Of a DNA stretch of 64,000 nucleotides, positions 50,801-57,846 are shown piece after piece. This DNA is from Nocardia anaemiae NBRC 100462 (GTDB lineage Bacteria > Actinomycetota > Actinomycetes > Mycobacteriales > Mycobacteriaceae), in assembly GCF_001612725.1 (NCBI RefSeq), contig NZ_BDAZ01000068.1:1-64000 (forward strand), in the 5' to 3' direction. A program made the position numbers and the translations under genes. The notes under the pieces are model-generated. The model searched no databases, was not told the origin of the DNA, and was given only the letters and a program-made list of their open reading frames with translations. Position 1 is the stretch's first letter. Each line of letters opens with the position of its first letter.

Positions 50801-51221
50801 TGTCCTGTTGTCCGCCTTCGGGATTCACCCGCTGCCCGCCGATGTCGCGCCCACACAAACCTTGCGTCGGCTGTTGCCCAACCATGCCCCACGTCGTGAC
50901 GATCTGCTGACGCAGCTGGAATCCGCGCGGCGGGTCCGCTTCTCGGAGATAATCGGAACGGGCGGAGATACTCTCGCGGGTCTCGCGGTGCTGGACGATT
51001 TCGTCACACTGGTCCGATGGGTCGCGGCGGGGGCGGAGACGACAACGGGATTCCCGGCCTCCTTCGATTCGCGTGAGCAGTGGCGGCGCACGCTGGCGAT
51101 CGGTTACGACTGGCTGCGCATCGCCGGGTATCTGAATACCGACCTGCCCCTGGACGAGGCCCGCGACCTGCTGACTTCCGGTGGCCAACAACCGCATCTG
51201 CGGGAAGGAGAGTCGTCATGA
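47823..51221 (+). CDS. Trimodular fusion: acyl-AMP ligase, nucleotidyltransferase and PqqD-like domain
   Basis: 1132 residues. Residues 1-550 are an AMP-binding ligase of the FAAL type: LLQFTSGSTGTPRG (164-177), WLPLYHDMGLVG (207-218), AYGLAEATL (318-326) and FTGDAGFL (431-438). At about 585-700 there is a minimal nucleotidyltransferase (DNA polymerase beta-like) domain with FEGSLAEGF and GSDIDFLVVV (metal Asp625/Asp627), followed by helices. Residues about 825-900 resemble PqqD/RRE domains (VFALSDSAARAWRSV ... LLEFLGLGLV). A helical region ends the protein. The ligase should activate a carboxylic acid as acyl-AMP and load it on the ACP encoded next (overlap ATGA). The role of the nucleotidyltransferase is unknown. 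I know no described protein with this domain order. Confidence 0.85.
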   Translation: MKPDKDVGAVRNWLADPARDAGIHLADEADGWEYRSYHELAELAWSIAARMRENGMGSGDGACVIMPTGFPCAAAFYAVWACGGVFTPVAPPMFGDLDQIIAHIAAILEQARPRLVVTSTEFEQFVRQAAVAAGRADEPLVIDAANLGPAPVEREFGEPDECALLQFTSGSTGTPRGVRVSWHNLANNIAMISSLIDWRHGETMVSWLPLYHDMGLVGAFLTTVTNQGDLYLMRPDQFVRDPVRWLRAMSHAQHTPSPSFALGYVAHRVAPEEIADLDLSGWRTLAVGSEPVEVADLQSFAGLAGRQGFSTEAYTLAYGLAEATLMVTSSARNRPITALRLDNPNLRFGQPITILAEESLDDTHRVDGSGWITGLGYSTPESTVRVVDEDGRELPDDTLGEMIVVGDSVALGYSGEPSTGSSTRIVERVLFTGDAGFLHNGEVFVLGRMGSSLKVRGRSVFMEDIESRVAQETGITKGKLAAVAITEAGAQGVALFAESAPGEWIAEARKIIRGELGPAQTVTIVTGPRGIIRRTSSGKPRRRHMWRLFADGALAGAVVHEVDGAIGSEARTDRPAADDVPEPALPAERVRQLLDRALESVAVPRDSTVLFEGSLAEGFGNAGSDIDFLVVVPGDEELPTLPTVLFIDGRRVEVRTRSEAQLRNQLELAASGSDQIDEDLLNRCQRFLRATVVRPGAPKVAELRALLPHSRFTALVADWWTRRATQALRYAVALRALHAEVESADWARDGLLQAMKGWAARKGESYLETKWLPHQLDRIGTDALIDRYHDLTESTALAWDQVWQLAAALGVPEIADDPHQILFARRSAVTTWTIGGRIHVIRDDRDVFALSDSAARAWRSVVFRHSLRDVLGRADHDIAADLLEFLGLGLVGLQWRGGELIEPALAMCKPVKPYTPVPFAAAPALGLTGATRDDAIATLSPLPAIRFTECALNLVWSNVVLENAREDLAGAVKNSQGAVADIAAHRLIAMSIRVLLSAFGIHPLPADVAPTQTLRRLLPNHAPRRDDLLTQLESARRVRFSEIIGTGGDTLAGLAVLDDFVTLVRWVAAGAETTTGFPASFDSREQWRRTLAIGYDWLRIAGYLNTDLPLDEARDLLTSGGQQPHLREGESS

Positions 51222-51490
51222 CGGCGGTGGCTGGCACTACGACTGCCGACAAGGTGCGCCGGATCGTCCTGGCCATGGCGCCGGAACCGCCCGCCGAATT
51301 GTCCGACGAGCACCGTCTCGTCGAGGATCTCGGCTTCGATTCACTGCGTCTGATGGAACTCACCGTGGTCCTGGAGCGCGCGTTCGACCTGCCGCGCTAC
51401 CGCCCGGAGGAGCTGGTGGGTGTGCGCCGGGTGGACGCGGTGATCGCCCTGGTGTCCGGCAGTCTGGCGACCGGCGAGGTGCCGCGGTGA
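51218..51490 (+). CDS. Acyl carrier protein
   Basis: 90 residues with the phosphopantetheine site Ser42 in DLGFDSLRLMEL and three further helices of the PP-binding fold. Start at ATG 51218 behind GGAGAG, overlapping the stop of the ligase gene (ATGA); its own stop overlaps the GTG of the reductase gene. It is therefore the dedicated carrier of this pathway, expected to be loaded by the adjacent acyl-AMP ligase and used by the AfsA-type enzyme and perhaps the reductase. Confidence 0.92.
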   Translation: MTAVAGTTTADKVRRIVLAMAPEPPAELSDEHRLVEDLGFDSLRLMELTVVLERAFDLPRYRPEELVGVRRVDAVIALVSGSLATGEVPR

Positions 51491-52578
51491 ACTCCGGCGA
51501 TACCGTGCTGGTGACCGGTGCGGCCGGACTGGTCGGCGCCGAGGTCGTGGCCAGGCTCGCGGCCGCGAGTCGGCCGGTTGCCGCTGTGCTGCACAGTAAT
51601 TCGACCATTGTGCGCAATGACGGCACGCTGATCGAGGCGGGTACCGCCGTCGCGGGAGACGTGCGGCTGCCCGGATTGGGTCTCTCGGCGCGCGATACCG
51701 AGGATCTGGCCGAGCGGGTCGGTGTCATCGTGCACTGCGCGGCCACCACGGCATTCGATGCGTCGGCGGCCGACTACGAGGAATTCAATGTGGTCGGCAC
51801 CGCGAATGCCATCGCGCAAGCACTCGAGTGGGAGGTGCCGCTGGTGCATGTCAGCACCGCATATGTGTGCGGTATGCGCGGCGGCACCATCGCCGAGGAC
51901 GAACTCGATGCCGATCAAACCTTCGGAAATGGCTACGAGGACAGCAAGTTTCGCGCCGAAAAGCTGGTGCGGGCGGCCGGGGAGCGGGGCCTGTCGTGGG
52001 CGGTCGTGCGCCCCGGCATCGTGACCGGAGCCAGCGACACCGGCACGATCCGGGAGTACAAGAACCTCTACACCGTGGTGAAACTCATGGTCGAGGGCAA
52101 GTTGCGGGCACTGCCCGGCCGCTACGACGCGACGCTCTCGCTCGCGCCGGTCGACCATGTCGCCGATGTAATCGCCGCGGCCGTACTGGATTTCGATTCC
52201 GCGCGGAATCGCACGTTGCACGCGCTCGGCCGCGACACCCTTTCGCTGCGCGAGGTCTCCGATGTGCTCGCCGAATATCCGTCCTTCGAGGTCGCCACCT
52301 TCGTGCCGGAGGCGACCTTCGCCGAGGACGATCTCGAGCCGATCGAGCGCGAGTACTACCGCCGCATCGGTTCGCTCTACACCAGCTATTTCCGGCGGCG
52401 GCTGGTATTCGACACCGCCCACGCCGATGTGCTGCTCGGCAAGCCGTCACCGCCGAGCGGCAAGGAGTACCTGCGGGTACTGCTGGACTACTGCCTGGAA
52501 TCGGGCTATCTGGGCATGCCGCTGCCCTCGATAGCGGACATCCTGGCCAGCAACGACTTCGACGGAGCCGCCCCATGA
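51487..52578 (+). CDS. Extended SDR (thioester-reductase/epimerase-like)
   Basis: 363 residues with an NAD(P) Rossmann motif VTGAAGLVG (9-17), Ser123 (HVSTAYVCG) and the Tyr150-x3-Lys154 pair (GYEDSKFRAE). The sequence is closest in feel to thioester-reductase (male-sterility) and extended NAD-dependent epimerase families: VIVHCAATTAFD and SWAVVRPGIVTG are typical of both. In this setting, reduction of the carrier-bound acyl thioester to an aldehyde or alcohol is plausible; reduction of a keto group is the alternative. GTG start at 51487 overlaps the ACP stop (GTGA); its own stop overlaps the next ATG (ATGA). Confidence 0.85.
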   Translation: MNSGDTVLVTGAAGLVGAEVVARLAAASRPVAAVLHSNSTIVRNDGTLIEAGTAVAGDVRLPGLGLSARDTEDLAERVGVIVHCAATTAFDASAADYEEFNVVGTANAIAQALEWEVPLVHVSTAYVCGMRGGTIAEDELDADQTFGNGYEDSKFRAEKLVRAAGERGLSWAVVRPGIVTGASDTGTIREYKNLYTVVKLMVEGKLRALPGRYDATLSLAPVDHVADVIAAAVLDFDSARNRTLHALGRDTLSLREVSDVLAEYPSFEVATFVPEATFAEDDLEPIEREYYRRIGSLYTSYFRRRLVFDTAHADVLLGKPSPPSGKEYLRVLLDYCLESGYLGMPLPSIADILASNDFDGAAP

Positions 52579-53507
52579 GTGCGATAACGCCGGAGTCGCT
52601 GCGGGAACTGCTGAGCGCGCTGACGCCATCACCGCAGAAGGTCGATGCCTACGTCGCCGACACCTATGTCCAGGAATCGGTGGACCAACTCGACCGTCTC
52701 GGCGTCGATGCGGCGAAATTCGCCAGGGAGCATTCGCTACTGCTGCTCAAGCCGGACGCGATCGTCGCGCGTTCGGTCGAACCGACACTGAACTGGTTGG
52801 CCGACAACTGCTTTCGGGTCGTCGGCGCGTTCCGTATCCCGGTGGACCGGCATCTGGCCCGCGCACTGTGGTACTTCGCATGGAATATCGCCTCAACCGA
52901 ACGCCGCCGCCTGGCCGATCTGCTGGTCGGCATCTCGGATGTGCTCGTGCTCGTTGTGCACGGACCCGACGGTGAACTGCCCGTACCGGTGCGGCTCACC
53001 GAGGCGAAGGGCGCGACCGATCCACGCAAGCGCCGCCCCGGTGAGCTGCGGTATCTGCTCGGCCGCCACAATTACCTGTTGAACCTGGTGCATTCGCCCG
53101 ACGATCCCGCCGACGTACTGCGGGAACTCGCCATCTACCTGGACGAATGGCGGCGGGCGGCGGTGATCGCACAGGCCTGCACCGGTGCGGACCGCACGGC
53201 GGACGCGGTCGCGATCGCCGCAGAACTCTATGCGCGCACACCCGCGCGCAGCTTCGATCGGGCGGACGCGCTCGACCGGGTGCTACACGATTCGGCACGG
53301 GGCGGTAGGACGGCCCCACCCGGCTTCGATCCGGCCTCGGATGCGGACTGCGCGCAGTTGCTGTATCTGGCCTGGGCCGAGGGCCGAGAGCTCGATCCGT
53401 GGTCGGCGATCGTACTCGGGTCCTATGTACTTCCCATGCGGAACGGCACCGCGTCGCAGACGTTGCGGCCGGTGTCCGCCGAACAATGGTTGGAGGGTCG
53501 AACGTGA
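52575..53507 (+). CDS. Nucleoside diphosphate kinase-like protein
   Basis: 310 residues. An NDPK fold is seen at about 52-185: LLLLKPDAIVARSV (Lys59 equivalent to the active-site Lys of NDPK), GATDPRKRRPGELR matching GGTDP...PGSIR, and NYLLNLVHSPDDPAD with His173 at the position of the phospho-His. Extra segments at the N-terminus (about 50 residues) and C-terminus (about 125 residues, helical) are not found in housekeeping NDPKs, and the GSDS after the His is altered to SPDD. It may phosphorylate, or transfer phosphate from, a small molecule made by the cluster. ATG overlaps the upstream stop (ATGA); the next gene starts at a GTG in its stop (GTGA). Confidence 0.8.
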   Translation: MSAITPESLRELLSALTPSPQKVDAYVADTYVQESVDQLDRLGVDAAKFAREHSLLLLKPDAIVARSVEPTLNWLADNCFRVVGAFRIPVDRHLARALWYFAWNIASTERRRLADLLVGISDVLVLVVHGPDGELPVPVRLTEAKGATDPRKRRPGELRYLLGRHNYLLNLVHSPDDPADVLRELAIYLDEWRRAAVIAQACTGADRTADAVAIAAELYARTPARSFDRADALDRVLHDSARGGRTAPPGFDPASDADCAQLLYLAWAEGRELDPWSAIVLGSYVLPMRNGTASQTLRPVSAEQWLEGRT

Positions 53508-54490
53508 CCACTGAAGCGGCCGCCGTACAGACGGCAAGCCATACCCGCACCATCTCCCGGGAACTCGCACACCGATGCGCGGTTTCCGAGGTGTTCGTCA
53601 CCTCATTGGACGCCTTGGGCGAGCACACCTTCGTCGCCGGAGCTCAACTACCCAGGATGCACGCGTATTACGGCGATCACGCCGGATCACTCGCGGTGCG
53701 CCACGATCCACTTGTCGTGATGGAGGCGGCCCGGCAGGCCGCCATCGCATTGACGCACAAGTTCTACGGAGTGCCGAACGAAATGGCCTTCGTGGTGCGC
53801 ACTTTCAACGGCACCGGATCCGACACCGCCGCATGGGAGGTGCGCACCGCGCCCGCCGATCTGGTGATGCACGTGCGCGTTCCGCAGCGGCACCAGCGCG
53901 CTGGCGTGCTGCAGGGCCTGGATATGGTGCTCGAGATCGAATCCGACGGCGAGCCGATGCTGACGGTGGACGGCTCCTTCTCCTGGGTGACCGCACGGCA
54001 GTGGTCGGCGCTGCGCAGCGGATTTCGGGACAGCCTGGGGCTCGGCCCTTTTCGCGGCGCCTCGGCACTCACCGAACGCGCCGCACCCGCCGCGGTGGGC
54101 CGGGAGAACTGGCGCAATGTGGTGATCGGCCCGCCGGTGCGCGACGGCGCGATCGCACGGGCCCGGCTCGTACCCGATCTCGGCCATCCCTTTCTGTTCG
54201 ATCACCAGCTCGACCATGTGCCCGGCAGTCTGCTCATCGAGGCCTGCCGTCAGACCGCACTGTCGATGGTCGTGCGCGATCTGCCCCAACTCGAATGTGT
54301 GGCAAGTACTTTCGACCGATTCGTCGAGCTGGACCTACCCGCCGAATGCACTGCGGAGATCACCGACGAAGGAGCGGGCAATACCGTCATCCACTGCGAG
54401 ATCCACCAGGCCGATGCTGTCGCCGCCCAGATCGACCTCGAATTCGCCGAGGACGCTCTGGTTTCCGAGGCCGATACCGAAGGAGTCTGA
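53504..54490 (+). CDS. AfsA-family hot-dog enzyme (gamma-butyrolactone/butenolide-type synthase)
   Basis: 328 residues with two AfsA hot-dog repeats. Repeat 1 has SRELAHRCAVSEVFVTSL, FVAGAQLPRMHAYY and MEAARQAAIALTHKFYGVP; repeat 2 has FLFDHQLDHVPGSLLIEA (about 229-246), then CRQTA. AfsA/ScbA proteins condense a beta-ketoacyl-ACP with dihydroxyacetone phosphate, giving the fatty acyl ester that cyclises to a butenolide phosphate, precursor of gamma-butyrolactone signals. Here a dedicated ACP and acyl-AMP ligase lie in the same operon instead of relying on FAS. GTG start at 53504 overlaps the previous stop. No butyrolactone-receptor (ArpA-type TetR) gene is adjacent. Confidence 0.9.
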   Translation: MTTEAAAVQTASHTRTISRELAHRCAVSEVFVTSLDALGEHTFVAGAQLPRMHAYYGDHAGSLAVRHDPLVVMEAARQAAIALTHKFYGVPNEMAFVVRTFNGTGSDTAAWEVRTAPADLVMHVRVPQRHQRAGVLQGLDMVLEIESDGEPMLTVDGSFSWVTARQWSALRSGFRDSLGLGPFRGASALTERAAPAAVGRENWRNVVIGPPVRDGAIARARLVPDLGHPFLFDHQLDHVPGSLLIEACRQTALSMVVRDLPQLECVASTFDRFVELDLPAECTAEITDEGAGNTVIHCEIHQADAVAAQIDLEFAEDALVSEADTEGV

Positions 54491-55122
54491 TGGGCGAGGA
54501 GTTCTCGGGCATCGACCTGCTGACCACCACCCGCGCCTTCCGGCGCCGCCTCGACCTGACCCGTCCGGTCGCGCGACAGGATCTGCTGGACTGTCTGGAT
54601 ATCGCGGTGCACGCGCCCAGCGGCACCAACCGTCAGCCGTGGCGCTTCCTGATCGTCGAGGATCCGGCGACCAAACAGCAGATCGCCGAGTACTACCGAA
54701 AGGGTTTCGCCGCGTACCTTTCCGCGCGCACACCTCGGCCGGATCAACTCGGTGACCTGGCCTCCGGTCAGCACCTCGCGGCGCATCTGCACGAGGTGCC
54801 CGCGCTGGTCATCGTGTGCTCGCTCGGTCGCCCGCCCGCGAACGCGTCCCCGCTGCTGCTCGCCAGCTTCTACGGCTCGATCTATCCGGCGGTCTGGAAC
54901 TTCATGCTCGCGCTGCACGAACGTGGGCTCGGCTCCACGATGACCACCGCGCACCTGGCCTATGAGCGCGATATCGCCGACCTGCTCGGGATTCCGTTCG
55001 AGCAGGTCACTCAGGTCGCCATGCTGCCGGTCGCGCGGCTGCTGCCCGGCACTCGGGGGCCGGGCCTTCGGCGCACGCCTGCCGCGGAGGTGACCATGTG
55101 GGATCGGTGGACCGAGGCATGA
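54490..55122 (+). CDS. Nitroreductase-family oxidoreductase
   Basis: 210 residues of the FMN-dependent nitroreductase fold: TTTRAFRRRLD, HAPSGTNRQPWRFLIV (FMN contact), a variable cap region, and GLGSTMTTAHLAYE. Such enzymes reduce nitro groups, quinones, enones or act as flavin-dependent dehydrogenases in biosynthesis. In A-factor synthesis a reductase reduces the butenolide double bond after AfsA; this protein could fill that role, though the known reductase (BprA) is of another family. The ATG shares one base with the AfsA stop (TGATG). Confidence 0.9.
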   Translation: MGEEFSGIDLLTTTRAFRRRLDLTRPVARQDLLDCLDIAVHAPSGTNRQPWRFLIVEDPATKQQIAEYYRKGFAAYLSARTPRPDQLGDLASGQHLAAHLHEVPALVIVCSLGRPPANASPLLLASFYGSIYPAVWNFMLALHERGLGSTMTTAHLAYERDIADLLGIPFEQVTQVAMLPVARLLPGTRGPGLRRTPAAEVTMWDRWTEA

Positions 55123-55171
55123 GTGAGCGAATCCGGTCACCGCGCACGCCGGAGCCGAGCAGGGCGCGGGC

Positions 55172-56110
55172 ATGAGCGAGGTCGCTGGCACGTCGTCCTC
55201 GGGTGTCCTCGATTCCGTCGTCCGCATCGGGCGCTTCACCGCGGTCATGTACAAACCGCACTACGTCCTGTATGGCGTGCTGTGGGTGCTGGCCCTGGAG
55301 GGCACCGCAGCGCTTGTGTCACAACCGGATTCGTCCTGGCATCCGACCGGGTCCACGGTTTTGCGCATTGTCGTCGTCGCTTTCGTCCTGCTGTATCTGC
55401 GCATGGTCGACGAACAGAAGGACCTCGACTACGACCGGGTGCACAACCCGGACCGCCCCTTGGTCACCGGTGCGATCTCCGCCGCCGAACTGCGTGCCGC
55501 CATGGCCGTCATCGCCATCGGTGCGATCGCCGCCAGCCTGACGCTTTCGGTGGTCTCCGCGCTCATGATCGCCGCGGTCCTCGGCTACGGCCTGGCGCTA
55601 TGGGGTCTCGAGCGACTATCGGCGACCATCCGAACCGATATCCTGGCGAACCTGGCCGTCACATATCCGGTTCAACTCCTGGTCACCGCCTATATCGTGC
55701 TGTCCGCCGCCGATACCGGCGAGGCTCGCGCCACCTGGAAGACCGCGGTCGCCGCCCTGATCTTCGCGGGCGCGTTCCTGCAATTCGAATTCGCCCGCAA
55801 GACTTCTCGCACACCACGCACCGACGAGCACTTCTACTCCAACGCCCTCGGTGCGATGGGCAGCACCGCGTTCGGACTGCTGTGCGCCGCCATCGCCGCC
55901 GCCACCGACATCGCCCTCGTCCAACCGTGGACGTACCCATCGGCGCGGGCCGTGATCGCCTGGATTCCGTTGGTGCTCTTACTGCTTCCCATCTGGGGCG
56001 CGGTGAAGTTCGTGCGCGGCAGCAAGCCGGACTATCCGGTGCTCCCGGCGGTCCTGTTCATCCTGACGCTGTACTTGGTGCTGATCGTGCAGGCGATCAC
56101 GCTGACGTAA
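55172..56110 (+). CDS. UbiA-superfamily integral membrane prenyltransferase-like protein
   Basis: 312 residues with about eight to nine membrane helices. The first Asp-rich motif is VDEQKDLDYDRVHNPDRPL (about 87-105), as in UbiA enzymes (NDxxDxxxD-like, here DEQKDLDYD). In the second motif position the sequence reads FEFARKTSR rather than DxxxD, a variant found in a distinct UbiA-like branch with DE-x-KD and ARK motifs. Canonical members attach prenyl groups to aromatic or glycerol-phosphate acceptors in the membrane; whether this branch uses prenyl diphosphate is uncertain. It lies 49 bp after the nitroreductase and is the last gene of the operon. Its stop is 14 bp from the convergent Ig-like gene. 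Confidence 0.85.
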   Translation: MSEVAGTSSSGVLDSVVRIGRFTAVMYKPHYVLYGVLWVLALEGTAALVSQPDSSWHPTGSTVLRIVVVAFVLLYLRMVDEQKDLDYDRVHNPDRPLVTGAISAAELRAAMAVIAIGAIAASLTLSVVSALMIAAVLGYGLALWGLERLSATIRTDILANLAVTYPVQLLVTAYIVLSAADTGEARATWKTAVAALIFAGAFLQFEFARKTSRTPRTDEHFYSNALGAMGSTAFGLLCAAIAAATDIALVQPWTYPSARAVIAWIPLVLLLLPIWGAVKFVRGSKPDYPVLPAVLFILTLYLVLIVQAITLT

Positions 56111-56124
56111 GCGCGACGCCGATT

Positions 56125-56592
56125 TCAGCCGGTCGGCAGGCACGCCGATCCGAGATCGACGCCCGTACCGACGCGCACCCCGACCGAGCCTTCCGACTCC
56201 GGCGTGTAATTGCCGCCCACATACTTCGCCCGCAGCGTGTGATTGCCAGTGGTGGTTGGCTTCCAATCGACCTGGGCGGTCAACGAGACACCGTTGGACG
56301 GCGTCGCCTTGTTCACCGTTGGTGTGACACTGCCGAGGAATGTGGTGTCATCCCAGAACTCTACCGGCGGAATGTAATTCCCGAGTCCGAGCGCCGAACT
56401 CCCGGCCACCGTCGCCTTCACCTGCGCCGTGCATCCGGTGGCCGCCGACCCGGATAGCGTCACCGTGGTGGTGACATCCCCCGGTGCGCCCACGGCGGCA
56501 CCGGATGCCAGCAGCGATCCGCCTCCCCACGCGACCACTGCGGCCAAAGCCGCTACCCCGGACGAAATACGACGAACAGCTGTGACGGCCAT
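56125..56592 (-). CDS. Secreted Ig-like-fold protein
   Basis: 155 residues from an ATG at 56592. Signal peptide about 1-36 (MAVTAVRRISSGVAALAAVV..., cleavage near AVGAPG), then a single bacterial Ig-like (Big_3/Ig_5 type) domain with VTTTVTLSGSAATG, TPSNGVSLTAQVDWKPTTTG and HTLRAKYVGGNY. Cys54 and Cys152 could form a disulfide. Such short exported beta-sandwich proteins are numerous in Nocardia and mostly uncharacterised. It converges on the UbiA gene. The frame is open upstream but only the ATG at 56592 gives a signal peptide. Confidence 0.8.
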   Translation of the reverse strand: MAVTAVRRISSGVAALAAVVAWGGGSLLASGAAVGAPGDVTTTVTLSGSAATGCTAQVKATVAGSSALGLGNYIPPVEFWDDTTFLGSVTPTVNKATPSNGVSLTAQVDWKPTTTGNHTLRAKYVGGNYTPESEGSVGVRVGTGVDLGSACLPTG

Positions 56593-56772
56593 ATCGGCTC
56601 CTGCACTCGCGAGACTTCGACCGATCCAGTTTCGACACTGCCGTGCGCGATCGCAAGTTCCTACGGCGCGGGGCCGAGGTAACGGTTGTGTTGCCATGGG
56701 CGCACATGGCGTTGATTTCGCTGGAATTGGGAATTCTTGGTGACACGTCCCGTGAGCGGAATGAGGTGCCAC

Positions 56773-56940
56773 ATGAACACAGTGGTATGCGGCGACTGCT
56801 GGCGTCGCGAAAACTTGACGTTCGCACAGCGACTCGACCCGGCCTTCATCCGGCCCGGATTTGCCTATCTGTGCCCGGAGCACCGAGCCTGCCGAGCCGA
56901 AACGCTCGGTCGGCCCGAGCTCGGACAATCGGCGGCGTGA
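56773..56940 (+). CDS. Possible small zinc-ribbon-like protein
   Basis: 55 residues from ATG 56773, MNTVVCGDCWRRENLTF, with VCGDC near the start and YLCPEH about 27 residues later: a CxxC...CxxH arrangement that could bind zinc. GAGG is 7-10 bases upstream of the ATG. It ends before a small hairpin (56963-56979). No family is recognised and the gene is short, so it could be a chance frame; the paired Cys motifs are the argument for it. Confidence 0.4.
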   Translation: MNTVVCGDCWRRENLTFAQRLDPAFIRPGFAYLCPEHRACRAETLGRPELGQSAA

Positions 56941-56962
56941 ACCCCCGAAACCAACGCGCACC

Positions 56963-56979
56963 CCAGCGAATTTCGCTGG
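56963..56979. terminator. Small hairpin between convergent genes
   Basis: CCAGCG-AATTT-CGCTGG, a 6-bp stem (8-bp dyad) immediately after the merR stop and 22 bp after the small Cys-motif gene. Confidence 0.5.
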
Positions 56980-56982
56980 CGG

Positions 56983-57753
56983 TCAAGGCGCGTCGGGCAA
57001 TGAACCGGTACGTCCGCGTTCGCGCTCCGCGGCGGTGGCGAGGTAATCGCCCAACTCGCGCCGCAGCGTGACATCGAGCGACCGGGCAAGGGTGGCGTGC
57101 ACCGAGGCGACGGCCAGTTCGCGCATTTTGTTGAGCATCGTTGTGGTGTCGGCGATTTCGCTGCTGGTTTCGGGCAGCCAGCCGGGCCCGTGTTCGTCGA
57201 CGATGTGCTGTTTGGCGGCCGTGATCATGATGTGGGTGATGTCATCGATGCGGTCGGCGACCTTGGCGTAGATCTCGATGAGGGTGCGCAGTTCCAGGCC
57301 GTATTCGTGCAATTCGGCGAATGAGGTGAGCAGTGCGGTATCGGTGAAGGCGACGGTATCGCCCTCGAGCCGCACCAGCTTCATCTCCGCGAGCCGGTCG
57401 ACGAGTTCATCGGTATCGGTGCCGAGGATGGTCCCGATCAGTTCGCGGGGCACCTCGAAGGTTTCGTCCTTGGCCCAGCTGGCCGTCACCGCGTGCTGCA
57501 GGCCGAGCACCTCGGTGAGGTCCTTGCCGGTCTCCCAGCTGGTGATGAAATCGGCGATATGGGCGGTGGTGAAGCCGCGCTGCAGCAGCGCGTCGATGAG
57601 GCGCAGTCGCTCCAGATGCGAATCGTCGTAGATGCTGGCGCGCCCGTCCTTGCCGACCGGGGGCGGTAGTAGTCCGCGTTCCTGGTAAGCGCGCACATTC
57701 CGGCTCGTGGTGCCCGCGGTGCGGGCGAGATCATCGATCCGGTACTCCGGCAC
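56983..57753 (-). CDS. MerR-family transcriptional regulator
   Basis: 256 residues. N-terminal MerR winged helix (YRIDDLARTAGTTSRNVRAYQERGLLPPP, RASIYDDSHLERLRLIDALLQRGF), then a long helical effector/dimerisation region with no metal-binding cysteines, so it is not a metal sensor. Start: the GTG at 57753 has GGGAGG 7 bases upstream; the GTG at 57762 would overlap that site. It lies 84-93 bp downstream of the monooxygenase gene on the same strand and may be co-transcribed with that operon. Effector unknown. Confidence 0.9.
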   Translation of the reverse strand: MPEYRIDDLARTAGTTSRNVRAYQERGLLPPPVGKDGRASIYDDSHLERLRLIDALLQRGFTTAHIADFITSWETGKDLTEVLGLQHAVTASWAKDETFEVPRELIGTILGTDTDELVDRLAEMKLVRLEGDTVAFTDTALLTSFAELHEYGLELRTLIEIYAKVADRIDDITHIMITAAKQHIVDEHGPGWLPETSSEIADTTTMLNKMRELAVASVHATLARSLDVTLRRELGDYLATAAERERGRTGSLPDAP

Positions 57754-57846
57754 CGATATCACCTCCCATAGCGACTAGGGCCTGCTGCATCGGCGGCCGG
57801 AATAGGTCGAGGCGAGTCTAACGTCCCGGCCGCCGGTGACCGTCAC

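Noticed and set aside
55119..55175. An 18-codon frame linking the nitroreductase stop and the UbiA start by ATGA overlaps
   Set aside because: Too short, Arg/Pro-rich; MSER-type openings recur by chance in spacers of this genome (also at 33480).
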